A stretch of 61,752 nucleotides of DNA, taken from assembly GCF_900109855.1 (NCBI RefSeq), contig NZ_FOBO01000019.1, positions 1-61,752 on the forward strand. The letters are read 5' to 3'. Shown piece by piece: positions 1-7,684 of the stretch (positions are counted from its first letter, which is position 1; every line of letters starts with the position of its first letter). The notes beneath the pieces are model-generated. The model saw nothing but the letters and a program-made list of their open reading frames with translations. It was not told the DNA's origin and did no database searches. Source of the DNA: Roseovarius tolerans. GTDB taxonomy: Bacteria > Pseudomonadota > Alphaproteobacteria > Rhodobacterales > Rhodobacteraceae. The translations under genes were made by a program, and so were the position numbers.

Positions 1-269
1 CCCCGTGCAGCCTCGGCCAGGATCATCTTATCCAGCGTCAGATCTGAAACCGCACGCCTGAGCCGGGTATTCTCGGTCTCCAACTGCTTCAAACGTTTGA
101 GCTGATCCCGGCTCATGCCACCATATTCTTTGCGCCATCGATAATAGGTCTGCTGCGTCACGCCAATCTGGCGCACGGCATCGGCAATCGAGCTGCCTTG
201 CCCCTGCAACACTTCAACCTGCCGCAGCTTCAGCACGATCTCTTCGGGTTTGTCTCTCTTTCCAGCCAT
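1..269 (-). CDS. IS3-family transposase OrfA (3' part outside window)
   Basis: Reading leftwards from ATG at 269, the frame stays open to the window edge (about 89 codons). It encodes a helix-turn-helix protein of the HTH_8 / IS3 OrfA type: a start MAGKRDKPEE, then the motif QTYYRWRKEYGGM of the recognition helix, then a leucine-zipper-like stretch (LKRLKQLETENTRLRR). OrfA binds the IS ends and is normally fused to OrfB by programmed frameshifting; OrfB would lie outside the window. The ribosome site aggaggag lies directly upstream of the start. Confidence 0.85.
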   Translation of the reverse strand, partial: MAGKRDKPEEIVLKLRQVEVLQGQGSSIADAVRQIGVTQQTYYRWRKEYGGMSRDQLKRLKQLETENTRLRRAVSDLTLDKMILAEAAR

Positions 270-335
270 CTCTGCTCCTCCTGAAATGGGATAATACTAT
301 CCCAGTTGGTGGACCACTTCAGTGGGGGCGCTCCA
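1..335 (-). mobile_element. IS3-family insertion sequence, left end (partial)
   Basis: The element runs off the left edge of the window. It holds the start of a transposase OrfA gene read leftwards, preceded by a short leader with a strong ribosome site and an inverted repeat (tgggat/atccca around 290-304). The outer end is probably near 311-335, where the sequence reads tgaagtggtccacc on the minus strand, a TGA-type IS3 terminus. The exact boundary and the target duplication cannot be set without the other end. Confidence 0.7.
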
Positions 336-379
336 GGGGCAGACCAGTTATTGATGCGAGCTATTGGTACAATCGTAAT

Positions 380-757
380 TTGGTCATGATAGCGAACATC
401 GAAAGACAGTTTCTGGATCAAAGCGATCTAAGGGAAATTCATTATTACTTTGGTAAGCATCGTCCAGATAATAAAATGATCTCTCACCTAAAAATTCAGA
501 AAATGCTAGGGATTTCAATCGGAGCGGTGATTTTGTTCTCACATTTTTGGTTTGAACTTTTGCCAATACTGTGCGGAAAAATGTCTTTCGAATTGATAAC
601 GCTAATGCCATGGGCCGCCGCAATCTTAGGTGGGCTATACTGCGTTGACATCGCCGCCAAGAAGAAGGCTAATTACGAAGAGTTTTTAACTAACTCACCT
701 GGCAAAGATGTCGATGCGAGCGACATTAGTTATGGTTCGGGGCACGGCCACAATTAA
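380..757 (+). CDS. Hypothetical two-TM membrane protein, probably 5'-truncated by the IS
   Basis: Not recognised. The frame uses TTG 380 or ATG 386 and gives about 123-125 residues. Two hydrophobic segments sit at roughly 45-65 and 72-92, followed by a charged tail ending GSGHGHN. The same frame is open upstream right to the IS end and reads protein-like (PVIDASYWYNRN...), so the true start was probably displaced by the insertion. Base composition is clearly AT-richer than the neighbouring hslU, which suggests acquired DNA. No good ribosome site precedes the internal starts. It may be a non-functional remnant. Confidence 0.4.
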   Translation: MVMIANIERQFLDQSDLREIHYYFGKHRPDNKMISHLKIQKMLGISIGAVILFSHFWFELLPILCGKMSFELITLMPWAAAILGGLYCVDIAAKKKANYEEFLTNSPGKDVDASDISYGSGHGHN

Positions 758-794
758 TCGTCGCCCGCTACTTCACGTTGTCTTTTGTGCCCCC

Positions 795-2102
795 TCACAA
801 CACATACCTCGACAAATCCGCCGAGCGCATCAGCTCGCCGAGGTTCTCTTCGACAAAGGCCGCATCGACGGTCACGGACTCGCCCGCGCGGTCGGGGGCG
901 GTGAAGGAGAGTTCTTCGAACACCCGTTCCATCACCGTGTAGAGCCGCCGCGCGCCGATGTTCTCGACCGATTGGTTGACCTCCGCCGCGATGCGGGCGA
1001 GCGCCGCGATGCCGTCTTGGGTGAAGTCGACCGTCACCTCCTCGGTGCCCATGAGGGCGGTGTATTGGCGGGTGAGGGCGTTGTCGGTCTCGGTCAGGAT
1101 GCGGACGAAATCGGCCTCGGTGAGGGCGCGCAGTTCGACCCGGATGGGCAGGCGGCCTTGCAGTTCGGGCAGCAGATCTGACGGTTTGGCGATGTGGAAG
1201 GCGCCGGACGCGATGAAGAGGATATGGTCGGTCTTGACCGCGCCGTGCTTGGTGGAGACGGTGGTGCCCTCGATGAGCGGCAGCAGGTCGCGCTGCACGC
1301 CCTCGCGCGAGACATCGCCGCCGCGCGCGTCGGATTTGGCGCAGACCTTGTCGATCTCGTCGAGAAAGACGATGCCGTTCTGTTCGACGGATTCGAGGGC
1401 GGTGCGGGTGACGGCCTCATCATCCAGGAGCTTGTCGGCCTCCTCGCTGACCAGCAGATCGTGGCTGTCGGCGACGGTGATGCGCTTGGTGGTGGTGCGG
1501 TTGCCCAAGGCCTTGCCGAAGATATCGCCGAGGTTCATCATCCCCATCTGGCTGCCGGGCTGGCCGGGAATGTCCATCATGCCGAGGGGGTTGGAGCTGT
1601 CGGAGACCTCGATCTCGATCTCGGTGTCGTCGAGCAGGCCATCGCGGAGTTTCTTGCGGAACATCTCGCGGGTGCCCTCGCGGGCGTCTTCCCCGGCGAT
1701 GGCGGTGATGACGCGTTCCTCGGCGGCGTGCTGGGCGCGGGCCTTGACGTCTTCGCGCATGTAGTCGCGGGTCTGGACGATGGCGCTGTCGACGAGATCG
1801 CGGATGATCTGTTCGACGTCGCGGCCGACATAGCCGACCTCGGTGAACTTGGTGGCCTCGACCTTGATGAAGGGGGCGCGGGCGAGTTTGGCGAGGCGGC
1901 GGGAGATCTCGGTCTTGCCGACGCCGGTGGGTCCGATCATCAGGATGTTCTTGGGGTAGACCTCGTCGCGCAGGTCATCCGTCAGCTGCTTGCGGCGCCA
2001 ACGGTTGCGCAGGGCGACGGCGGTGGCGCGCTTGGCGTCCTTCTGGCCGATGATGAAACGGTCAAGCTCCGAGACGATCTCGCGCGGGGTCAGGTCGGTC
2101 AT
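795..2102 (-). CDS. hslU: ATP-dependent protease ATPase subunit HslU (ClpY)
   Basis: HslU is the AAA+ unfoldase ring that feeds substrates into the HslV peptidase in the cytoplasm. The 435-residue product has the usual length. It shows the N-terminal [11 protein letters not shown] segment, Walker [10 protein letters not shown], a long variable I-domain, Walker B FLDEIDK, and the conserved C-terminal tail LSRYVL, which docks into HslV pockets. Its start overlaps the end of hslV by 4 bases, the normal hslVU operon order, so the two are probably translationally coupled. Identification is secure. Confidence 0.97.
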   Translation of the reverse strand: MTDLTPREIVSELDRFIIGQKDAKRATAVALRNRWRRKQLTDDLRDEVYPKNILMIGPTGVGKTEISRRLAKLARAPFIKVEATKFTEVGYVGRDVEQIIRDLVDSAIVQTRDYMREDVKARAQHAAEERVITAIAGEDAREGTREMFRKKLRDGLLDDTEIEIEVSDSSNPLGMMDIPGQPGSQMGMMNLGDIFGKALGNRTTTKRITVADSHDLLVSEEADKLLDDEAVTRTALESVEQNGIVFLDEIDKVCAKSDARGGDVSREGVQRDLLPLIEGTTVSTKHGAVKTDHILFIASGAFHIAKPSDLLPELQGRLPIRVELRALTEADFVRILTETDNALTRQYTALMGTEEVTVDFTQDGIAALARIAAEVNQSVENIGARRLYTVMERVFEELSFTAPDRAGESVTVDAAFVEENLGELMRSADLSRYVL

Positions 2103-2653
2103 TTTGTGATTTTCTCCACCGTCAGGTTGCCATTGGTGTAGACGCAGATATCGGCGGCGATGGACATGGCCTGGCGGGCGATGTCTTCGGCGGAGAGGTC
2201 GGTTTTCTCCGCGAGGCCGCGGGCCGCTGCGAGGGCGAAATTGCCACCGGAGCCGATGGCGGCGATGTCGTGCTCGGGCTCGAGCACGTCGCCTGCGCCG
2301 GTGATGACGTAAAGCTGATCGCCATCGGTGACGATGAGCATCGCCTCGAGCTTTTGCAGGTATTTGTCGGTGCGCCAGTCCTTGGCGAGATCGACACAGG
2401 CGCGTTGGAGCTGGCCGGGGGTGGCCTCGAGCTTGCTTTCGAGCCGTTCCAGGAGGGTGAAGGCATCCGCCGTGGAGCCGGCAAAGCCCGCGACCACGTC
2501 ATAGCCGCCGGGCGAGAGGCGGCGCACTTTGCGGGCGCTGCCCTTGATCACGGTCTGGCCGAGGCTGACCTGCCCGTCGCCCGCGACGACGACCTCACCG
2601 CCCCTGCGCACACCGATGATGGTGGTGCCGTGCCAACCGGGAAAATCGCTCAT
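2099..2653 (-). CDS. hslV: ATP-dependent protease peptidase subunit HslV (ClpQ)
   Basis: HslV forms the dodecameric proteolytic core of the HslUV complex and is an N-terminal-nucleophile Thr protease. The 184-residue product begins MSDFPGWHG followed by TTIIGVR. The mature enzyme would start at Thr10 after removal of a nine-residue propeptide, an extension typical of alphaproteobacterial HslV. The GDGQVSLG and [11 protein letters not shown] motifs of the proteasome-like fold are present. It is the first gene of a two-gene operon with hslU. Confidence 0.97.
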   Translation of the reverse strand: MSDFPGWHGTTIIGVRRGGEVVVAGDGQVSLGQTVIKGSARKVRRLSPGGYDVVAGFAGSTADAFTLLERLESKLEATPGQLQRACVDLAKDWRTDKYLQKLEAMLIVTDGDQLYVITGAGDVLEPEHDIAAIGSGGNFALAAARGLAEKTDLSAEDIARQAMSIAADICVYTNGNLTVEKITK

Positions 2654-2679
2654 GTTAAGGCCTCCGTTCTGGTCCGCCC

Positions 2680-2709
2680 TATATGGAAGGCGGCAGAGAT
2701 GGGTGCAAG
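2680..2709 (-). promoter_or_regulatory. Candidate promoter of hslVU
   Basis: On the minus strand, cttgca and, 17 bases later, ccatat sit about 30 bases upstream of the hslV start. The CTTG...CCATAT pattern is reminiscent of alphaproteobacterial heat-shock (RpoH) promoters, which control hslVU in many species, but the spacing fits a sigma-70 arrangement better. Weak evidence from motif reading alone. Confidence 0.3.
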
Positions 2710-2716
2710 GGCGGGC

Positions 2717-3865
2717 TTACCCCAGCAGGTCGCGCGCCACGCGGTGAAAGATCTGCGCGCCGATAGGGATGAGATCGTCGGGGAAGTCGTAATCGGGATT
2801 GTGGAGTGCGGCGTGATTGGTGCCTGCGCCAAGGAACAGCATGGCGGATTTTGCGTGCTGGCCGAAGCGGCCGAAATCCTCGGAGGCGCGCATCGGCAGG
2901 CCGCTGTCGTCATGCGCGATGTTGAGTGTGTCGAACGCGTTGCGCAGGATTTGGGTCGAATCCGGATGGTTTTCGCAATGGGCGAAAATGTCGTGATAGG
3001 TAGTCGTGTGGGTCAGGCCATGCACCTCGACCATCTCCTCTACCAGCGTTTCGGCGGCCTCACACAGCGCGGCCATGCGATCATCGGTCAACGTGCGCAG
3101 CGTGACGTAGAGCGTGGCCTCGCCCGGGGCGATGCCGAAGGCGGGCGCGCCCATTTGGGCATGAGTCACAGTGGCGAGGGTGAAATCCGTATCCTGCGGC
3201 GTGCCGTGGCTGAGCGCGGTCAGTTGCGGCATGAGGCTGCTGAGGGCGGCCATCGGCGAGGTGCCGTTTTCGGGCTCTGACGCGTGGGCGGATTTGCCGG
3301 TGAGGGTGACGGCCATGCCGCGCGAGGCGCAGTTGACCGGGCCGGGGATGAGGCCGATATGCCCCAGAGGTAGGCCCGGCATGTTATGCAGGGAAAAGGC
3401 GTAATCGGGTGTAATAGTCTCGAATTGCGGATCGGCCAGCACGGCGGCGGCCCCTGCCCCGGTTTCCTCGGCAGGTTGAAAGAGCAGCACTGCGCGGCCG
3501 CGTGCCGGGCGCTGTCGCGACAGGAGCCGGGCAAGCCCCATCAGCACGGTCATATGCCCGTCATGGCCGCAAAGATGGCCCTTGCCGGGACGGGTCGAGC
3601 AGTGTGGCAGATCGCCCTGCTCTTCGATGGGCAGCGCGTCGAGTTCGCAGCGGAATAGCACCGTCGGGCCGCTCTCGGCCCCGGCATAGACCGCGGCCAC
3701 ACCGTGACCGCCGAGACCGGTCAGCAGGGTATCGGGCGGCGCGGCCTCTAGCGCCGTGGTGATGCGGCGCGCGGTCTCGCGCTCCTCGCCCGAGATCTCG
3801 GGGTGGCGGTGCAGATCATGCCGCAGCGCGATCAGCTCGGCGATATCGGAATTGGTCAGGGTCAT
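2717..3865 (-). CDS. M20-family metallo-amidohydrolase (HipO/AbgB-like)
   Basis: A cytoplasmic zinc or manganese hydrolase of the M20D type, which removes acyl groups from N-acyl amino acids or related amides. The 382-residue product shows the metal-site motif CGHDGH (about 99-104), the catalytic glutamates in FQPAEE (129-134), and a C-terminal MRASEDFG that supplies a further ligand in this family. Length is typical. It is on the same strand as hslVU, 63 bases upstream of hslV, but a promoter can be drawn between them. The substrate cannot be told from sequence: aminoacylase, hippurate hydrolase and N-acetyl-diaminopimelate deacetylase all belong here. Confidence 0.88.
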   Translation of the reverse strand: MTLTNSDIAELIALRHDLHRHPEISGEERETARRITTALEAAPPDTLLTGLGGHGVAAVYAGAESGPTVLFRCELDALPIEEQGDLPHCSTRPGKGHLCGHDGHMTVLMGLARLLSRQRPARGRAVLLFQPAEETGAGAAAVLADPQFETITPDYAFSLHNMPGLPLGHIGLIPGPVNCASRGMAVTLTGKSAHASEPENGTSPMAALSSLMPQLTALSHGTPQDTDFTLATVTHAQMGAPAFGIAPGEATLYVTLRTLTDDRMAALCEAAETLVEEMVEVHGLTHTTTYHDIFAHCENHPDSTQILRNAFDTLNIAHDDSGLPMRASEDFGRFGQHAKSAMLFLGAGTNHAALHNPDYDFPDDLIPIGAQIFHRVARDLLG

Positions 3866-3891
3866 GCGGCGATCATGCGTGTTTTGCGGGC

Positions 3892-3922
3892 AAAGAAAAG
3901 GGGCCGCGCGCTGCGCGACCCC
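3892..3922 (-). terminator. Rho-independent terminator of the addBA-trxA operon
   Basis: On the minus strand a near-perfect 10-bp GC-rich stem (ggggtcgcgc / gcgcggcccc, one G-T pair) with a 3-base loop is followed by ttttcttt. It lies just downstream of the trxA stop and upstream of the amidohydrolase start, so it closes the long upstream operon. Confidence 0.85.
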
Positions 3923-3946
3923 AATCCACGAGGTGTTCTGAAGGGG

Positions 3947-4267
3947 TCAGATGCTGTCTTCGATCCAGCTTTGCAGCGCGGCCTTGGGGGCGGCGCCGGC
4001 GCGGTTCGAGATCACTTCGCCATTCTTGAAGATGAAGAGCGCCGGAATGCCGCGCACGCCCATGGCGACGGCGGAATTCGGGTTGCTGTCGACATCGACC
4101 TTGGCGACCTTGATCTTGCCTTCCATCTCGGCCGCCAGCTCTTCGAGGGCCGGGCCGATCTGCTTGCAGGGGCCGCACCATTCGGCCCAGAAATCCACCA
4201 CGACGGGGATATCGGAATTCTTCACCTCGGCATCGAAGGTGTCGTCGGTTACGGCAACGGTGGCCAT
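3947..4267 (-). CDS. trxA: Thioredoxin 1
   Basis: A small cytoplasmic dithiol reductant. The WAEWCGPC active site carries the classical CGPC pair, the cis-proline loop GIPAL follows, and the C-terminal helix ends WIEDSI. I chose ATG 4267 (106 residues) because the ribosome site aggag is 8 bases from it; an in-frame ATG at 4273 would be too close. It is the last gene of the operon after addA, which is the usual alphaproteobacterial neighbourhood. An inverted-repeat terminator follows. Confidence 0.96.
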   Translation of the reverse strand: MATVAVTDDTFDAEVKNSDIPVVVDFWAEWCGPCKQIGPALEELAAEMEGKIKVAKVDVDSNPNSAVAMGVRGIPALFIFKNGEVISNRAGAAPKAALQSWIEDSI

Positions 4268-4327
4268 GTGCATGTCTCCTAGCGGTCAGGGTTTCGACGC
4301 TGAACCTATGGAGCCGGACGGGTCGCG

Positions 4328-7300
4328 TCAAGCGATCCCGGCGGAATCGAGGGCCGCGCTCACGCTCTCGTGCGGCAGGCGCATGAGGGTGGCGGTACGG
4401 GTCCAGAGGATCGCCGTCTCGATGCGCCGGTTGGGGTAGAGTTGACCCAGGGCGTGGGCATAGGCGCCCATCTGCCGCAAGAGGCCGTCGGGACAGTCGG
4501 CCACGGTGTCGGGAACCATGGCGTTGGTCTTGAAATCCACGGCCAGGACATGATCGGGGGCGAGGATCAGCCGGTCGATGACGCCATGCAGGCGGGTGGT
4601 GCGAAGGTCGGCGGTGATCGTCACCTCGGTCAGGGCATCGGCGGCGAAAAGCGGGGCAAGGCCGGGCCGGGTCAGGACCTTTTCGGCCTCGGCCAGCAAG
4701 AGCGCAAGCTCTTCGCCCATTGCCGCATCGGGGCCGTTGGAAAGGAGGCGGGCCGCTGTCGCTGGCCAGTCGGGGGCGGGCACTTGCGGCAGGAATTCGA
4801 GCAGGCGGTGGACCTGACGACCCCGGCGCTTGGCGGCGTCCTCATCGAGGCCGCGTTCACCGGGCAGGGCCTTGTCGCCGCCGAGATCGGAGGGGCTGAG
4901 CGTCTTGACGCGGTCGGGCGCGGGCGGCGCTGTCCGCTCGAAAACAGGTGCGAGGGGTGGGATGCTGTGCGTTTGATCGTTACTTGATTGTGTCTCTGTT
5001 TCAGCCCAAACCCCGTGTTGCAGGCGCAGGCCGGGCCCTTGCGCAAAGCTGTGGGCGGTGGCCCCTGCCGTCTCCATTCCGCGCGCGACCTTTTCATACC
5101 AGGTGTTGCCGCTTGATCCGAGATCACCATGAGCCGCGACGATCAGCCATTTCTCGGCCCGGGTCATCGCGACATAGAGCAGGCGGTCGCGCTCGGCCTC
5201 TTGCGCGGCGCGGCGCTGATCGACGGCGTCGCGGATCTCGCCGGGCATGTCGGGGGCAAGGCCGGTCCAGAGCGGCACGTCATAGGGTGCGACGATCTGT
5301 GGCGTGGGCGAGGCGCGCCAGGCGCCGGTTTCGGGCAGGATGACCACCGGCGCCTCCAGCCCCTTGGCGCCGTGCACGGTCATCACGCGAATCCGGTCGC
5401 TGGCGCTGTCCATCTGGCGCTTGATCTCCAGATCGTCGGTTTCCATCCAGACGAGGAAGCCGGTGAGGCTGTCGACGGCGCGCTGTTCATAGGCCATGGC
5501 CTGCGACAGGAGCGCGTCGATCCCGTCCTCGGCCTCGGCCCCGAGGCGGGCGAGAAGTTTGCGCCGCCCATCATGGCGGGTGAGAATGCGCTCGATCAAC
5601 TCGTAGGGGCGGAGGAAGTCGACGTGGTTGAGCAGGTCGTCGATGACCTCCAGCACGGCAGGAAATTCCGCACGGCGGTCGCGCAGGGCCTGCCAGAGAT
5701 AGCGCTGGGTGCGGCCTTGGGCGAGGTCGTATAACTGCGTCTCTGTCCAACCGAAAAGTGGCGATTTCAGTGCGGTGGCGAGCGAGAGATCATCCTCGGG
5801 CGTCGAGAGAAAGGAGAGAAGCGCGGCGAGATCGCGGACTGCGAGTTCCGCACCGACCTTGAGGCGATCGGCTCCGGCGATGGGCAGGCCCTGCGCCTTG
5901 CATTCGCGGATGATCTCGTGAAAGAGCGTCGAGCGGCGGCGCACGAGGATCAGGAAATCGCCGGGGCGGACGCGGCGAAAGCCGTCCTTGTCGGGGATCG
6001 TCTCGCCCCGGTCGAGCATGGCGCGCATTTCGGCGGCGACCTGCCGGGCTAGGATGATCGCGGGATGGTTGGTGGCCTGCACGTCCACCGGCATGTGCCA
6101 GGCGGGGGGATCTTCGAGCTCGGGCTTCTCAATCAGGGGCCAGAGATCGACGCGGCCGGGAAGGGCCTCGAAGAATGCCTTGTGACCCTCTTGGGGCGTA
6201 AAACCGCTATTTTCGCTTTGATCGAAGCAGCAATCGACGGTGGTCAGGATCGCGCGGGACGAGCGGAACGAATAGGCCAGCACCCGCGATTGCAGCGGTG
6301 TGCCGGTGTTTTCCAGCCGCGCGCCGAAGTCGCGTTGCATGCGGTCGAATTCGCGGGGGTCGGCCCCCTGGAAGGAATAGATCGACTGTTTCTTGTCGCC
6401 GACGACAAAGATCGTGCGGCGGGTGTCGGGGCGGGCACCCTGCCCGCTGGTGAATTCCTGCGCCAGCCGTTCGATCACCTGCCATTGCACCGGGCTGGTA
6501 TCCTGCGCCTCGTCGACAAGGATATGGTCGATGCCGCCATCGAGCCGGTAGAGCACCCAGGCGGCGACGGCGGGATCGGTGAGCAGATCGCGGGCGCGAA
6601 GGATGAGGTCGTCGAAATCGAGCCAGCCGCGCAGTTGCTTGGCGTGTTCATAGGCGGGCAGAAAGGCACGGGCAAAGGCATGCAATGCGCGGGTTTTCTG
6701 GAGCGCGAGGACGGCGAGACGGGTCTGGCGGGCGTCCTCGACGCGCAGCATCCATTGCTCGATCTGGTCAATCACGGGACTTAGGGATTCGCGCGTGGCC
6801 TTGGTCGGAAAAGAGCCCATCTTGGCGGAAAACGGCGATTTAGCGCCGGGGCCGGTGAGGAATACATCCTCGAGGATCGGCAGGGCGCGGTGATCGAGCG
6901 CGGTGATCCGTGAGAGCTTGGCCGCGGCCTTGGTGTCGTTGGCGGAGCCTGCCTGAAGCGCCGGGATGAGGTGATCGAGCAGGGTGGATTCATTGCCAAG
7001 GAAAACGCGCGCCTCGACATCGGCCATGCTCAGCCCTTCGGGCAGATCGAAACTCTCTGCGAGATCGGCCTCGCGGACCGGGCGGGCGAAACCGCTGCGG
7101 TGGCGGGTGATCTCTGCGGTCAGATCATCGAGTGTTTCGCCGGAATAGTGCCGTGCAATGGCGTAGAGCGTGTCGGCCTGCGGGCCAGCGGCCAGATCCT
7201 CGACGATCTCGGCGCGGAGCAGGCGCGCGGTGCGGTCTTCCATCTCGGTGAACTGGGGTGAGACCCCGGCTTCGAGGGGGAAGCGGCGCAGAAGCGCGGC

Positions 7301-7684
7301 GCAGAAGGAGTGGATGGTCTGGATGCGCAACCCGCCAGGGGTCTCGATCGCCTGGGCAAAGAGACGGCGGGCGTGGCGCAGGGTGTCGTCGTCGATCGTG
7401 GCTTCGTGGCCCAACTCGCGCAGCGCGTCCGAGAGATCGCGATTGCCCAGCATCGCCCATGCGCCAAGCCGCTGGAACAGGCGGTTCTGCATCTCGCTGG
7501 CGGCGGCCTTGGTATAGGTGAGGCAGAGGATATGCTGCGGATTGATCCCGTCGAGCAGGAGCCGCGCGACACGGTCGGTCAGCACGCGGGTCTTGCCCGA
7601 ACCGGCATTGGCCGAGAGCCATGTGGAGAGGTCAGGCCGTGCGGCATCGACCTGCGCCTGCGTGGCGGCGTCGCGCGCGGTCAT
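4328..7684 (-). CDS. addA: AddA helicase-nuclease, double-strand break repair
   Basis: AddA is the UvrD-like helicase and nuclease subunit of AddAB, the alphaproteobacterial equivalent of RecBCD that processes DNA ends for RecA-dependent repair. The 1118-residue product has Walker A NAGSGKTRVL near the N-terminus, the DEAQDTSP helicase motif, GDKKQSIYSFQGA, VMTVHGAKGLEAPVV (motif V) and a C-terminal PD-(D/E)XK nuclease containing AVDFKTN. Its start overlaps the addB stop by 4 bases, so AddA and AddB are likely made in step. Confidence 0.96.
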   Translation of the reverse strand: MTARDAATQAQVDAARPDLSTWLSANAGSGKTRVLTDRVARLLLDGINPQHILCLTYTKAAASEMQNRLFQRLGAWAMLGNRDLSDALRELGHEATIDDDTLRHARRLFAQAIETPGGLRIQTIHSFCAALLRRFPLEAGVSPQFTEMEDRTARLLRAEIVEDLAAGPQADTLYAIARHYSGETLDDLTAEITRHRSGFARPVREADLAESFDLPEGLSMADVEARVFLGNESTLLDHLIPALQAGSANDTKAAAKLSRITALDHRALPILEDVFLTGPGAKSPFSAKMGSFPTKATRESLSPVIDQIEQWMLRVEDARQTRLAVLALQKTRALHAFARAFLPAYEHAKQLRGWLDFDDLILRARDLLTDPAVAAWVLYRLDGGIDHILVDEAQDTSPVQWQVIERLAQEFTSGQGARPDTRRTIFVVGDKKQSIYSFQGADPREFDRMQRDFGARLENTGTPLQSRVLAYSFRSSRAILTTVDCCFDQSENSGFTPQEGHKAFFEALPGRVDLWPLIEKPELEDPPAWHMPVDVQATNHPAIILARQVAAEMRAMLDRGETIPDKDGFRRVRPGDFLILVRRRSTLFHEIIRECKAQGLPIAGADRLKVGAELAVRDLAALLSFLSTPEDDLSLATALKSPLFGWTETQLYDLAQGRTQRYLWQALRDRRAEFPAVLEVIDDLLNHVDFLRPYELIERILTRHDGRRKLLARLGAEAEDGIDALLSQAMAYEQRAVDSLTGFLVWMETDDLEIKRQMDSASDRIRVMTVHGAKGLEAPVVILPETGAWRASPTPQIVAPYDVPLWTGLAPDMPGEIRDAVDQRRAAQEAERDRLLYVAMTRAEKWLIVAAHGDLGSSGNTWYEKVARGMETAGATAHSFAQGPGLRLQHGVWAETETQSSNDQTHSIPPLAPVFERTAPPAPDRVKTLSPSDLGGDKALPGERGLDEDAAKRRGRQVHRLLEFLPQVPAPDWPATAARLLSNGPDAAMGEELALLLAEAEKVLTRPGLAPLFAADALTEVTITADLRTTRLHGVIDRLILAPDHVLAVDFKTNAMVPDTVADCPDGLLRQMGAYAHALGQLYPNRRIETAILWTRTATLMRLPHESVSAALDSAGIA

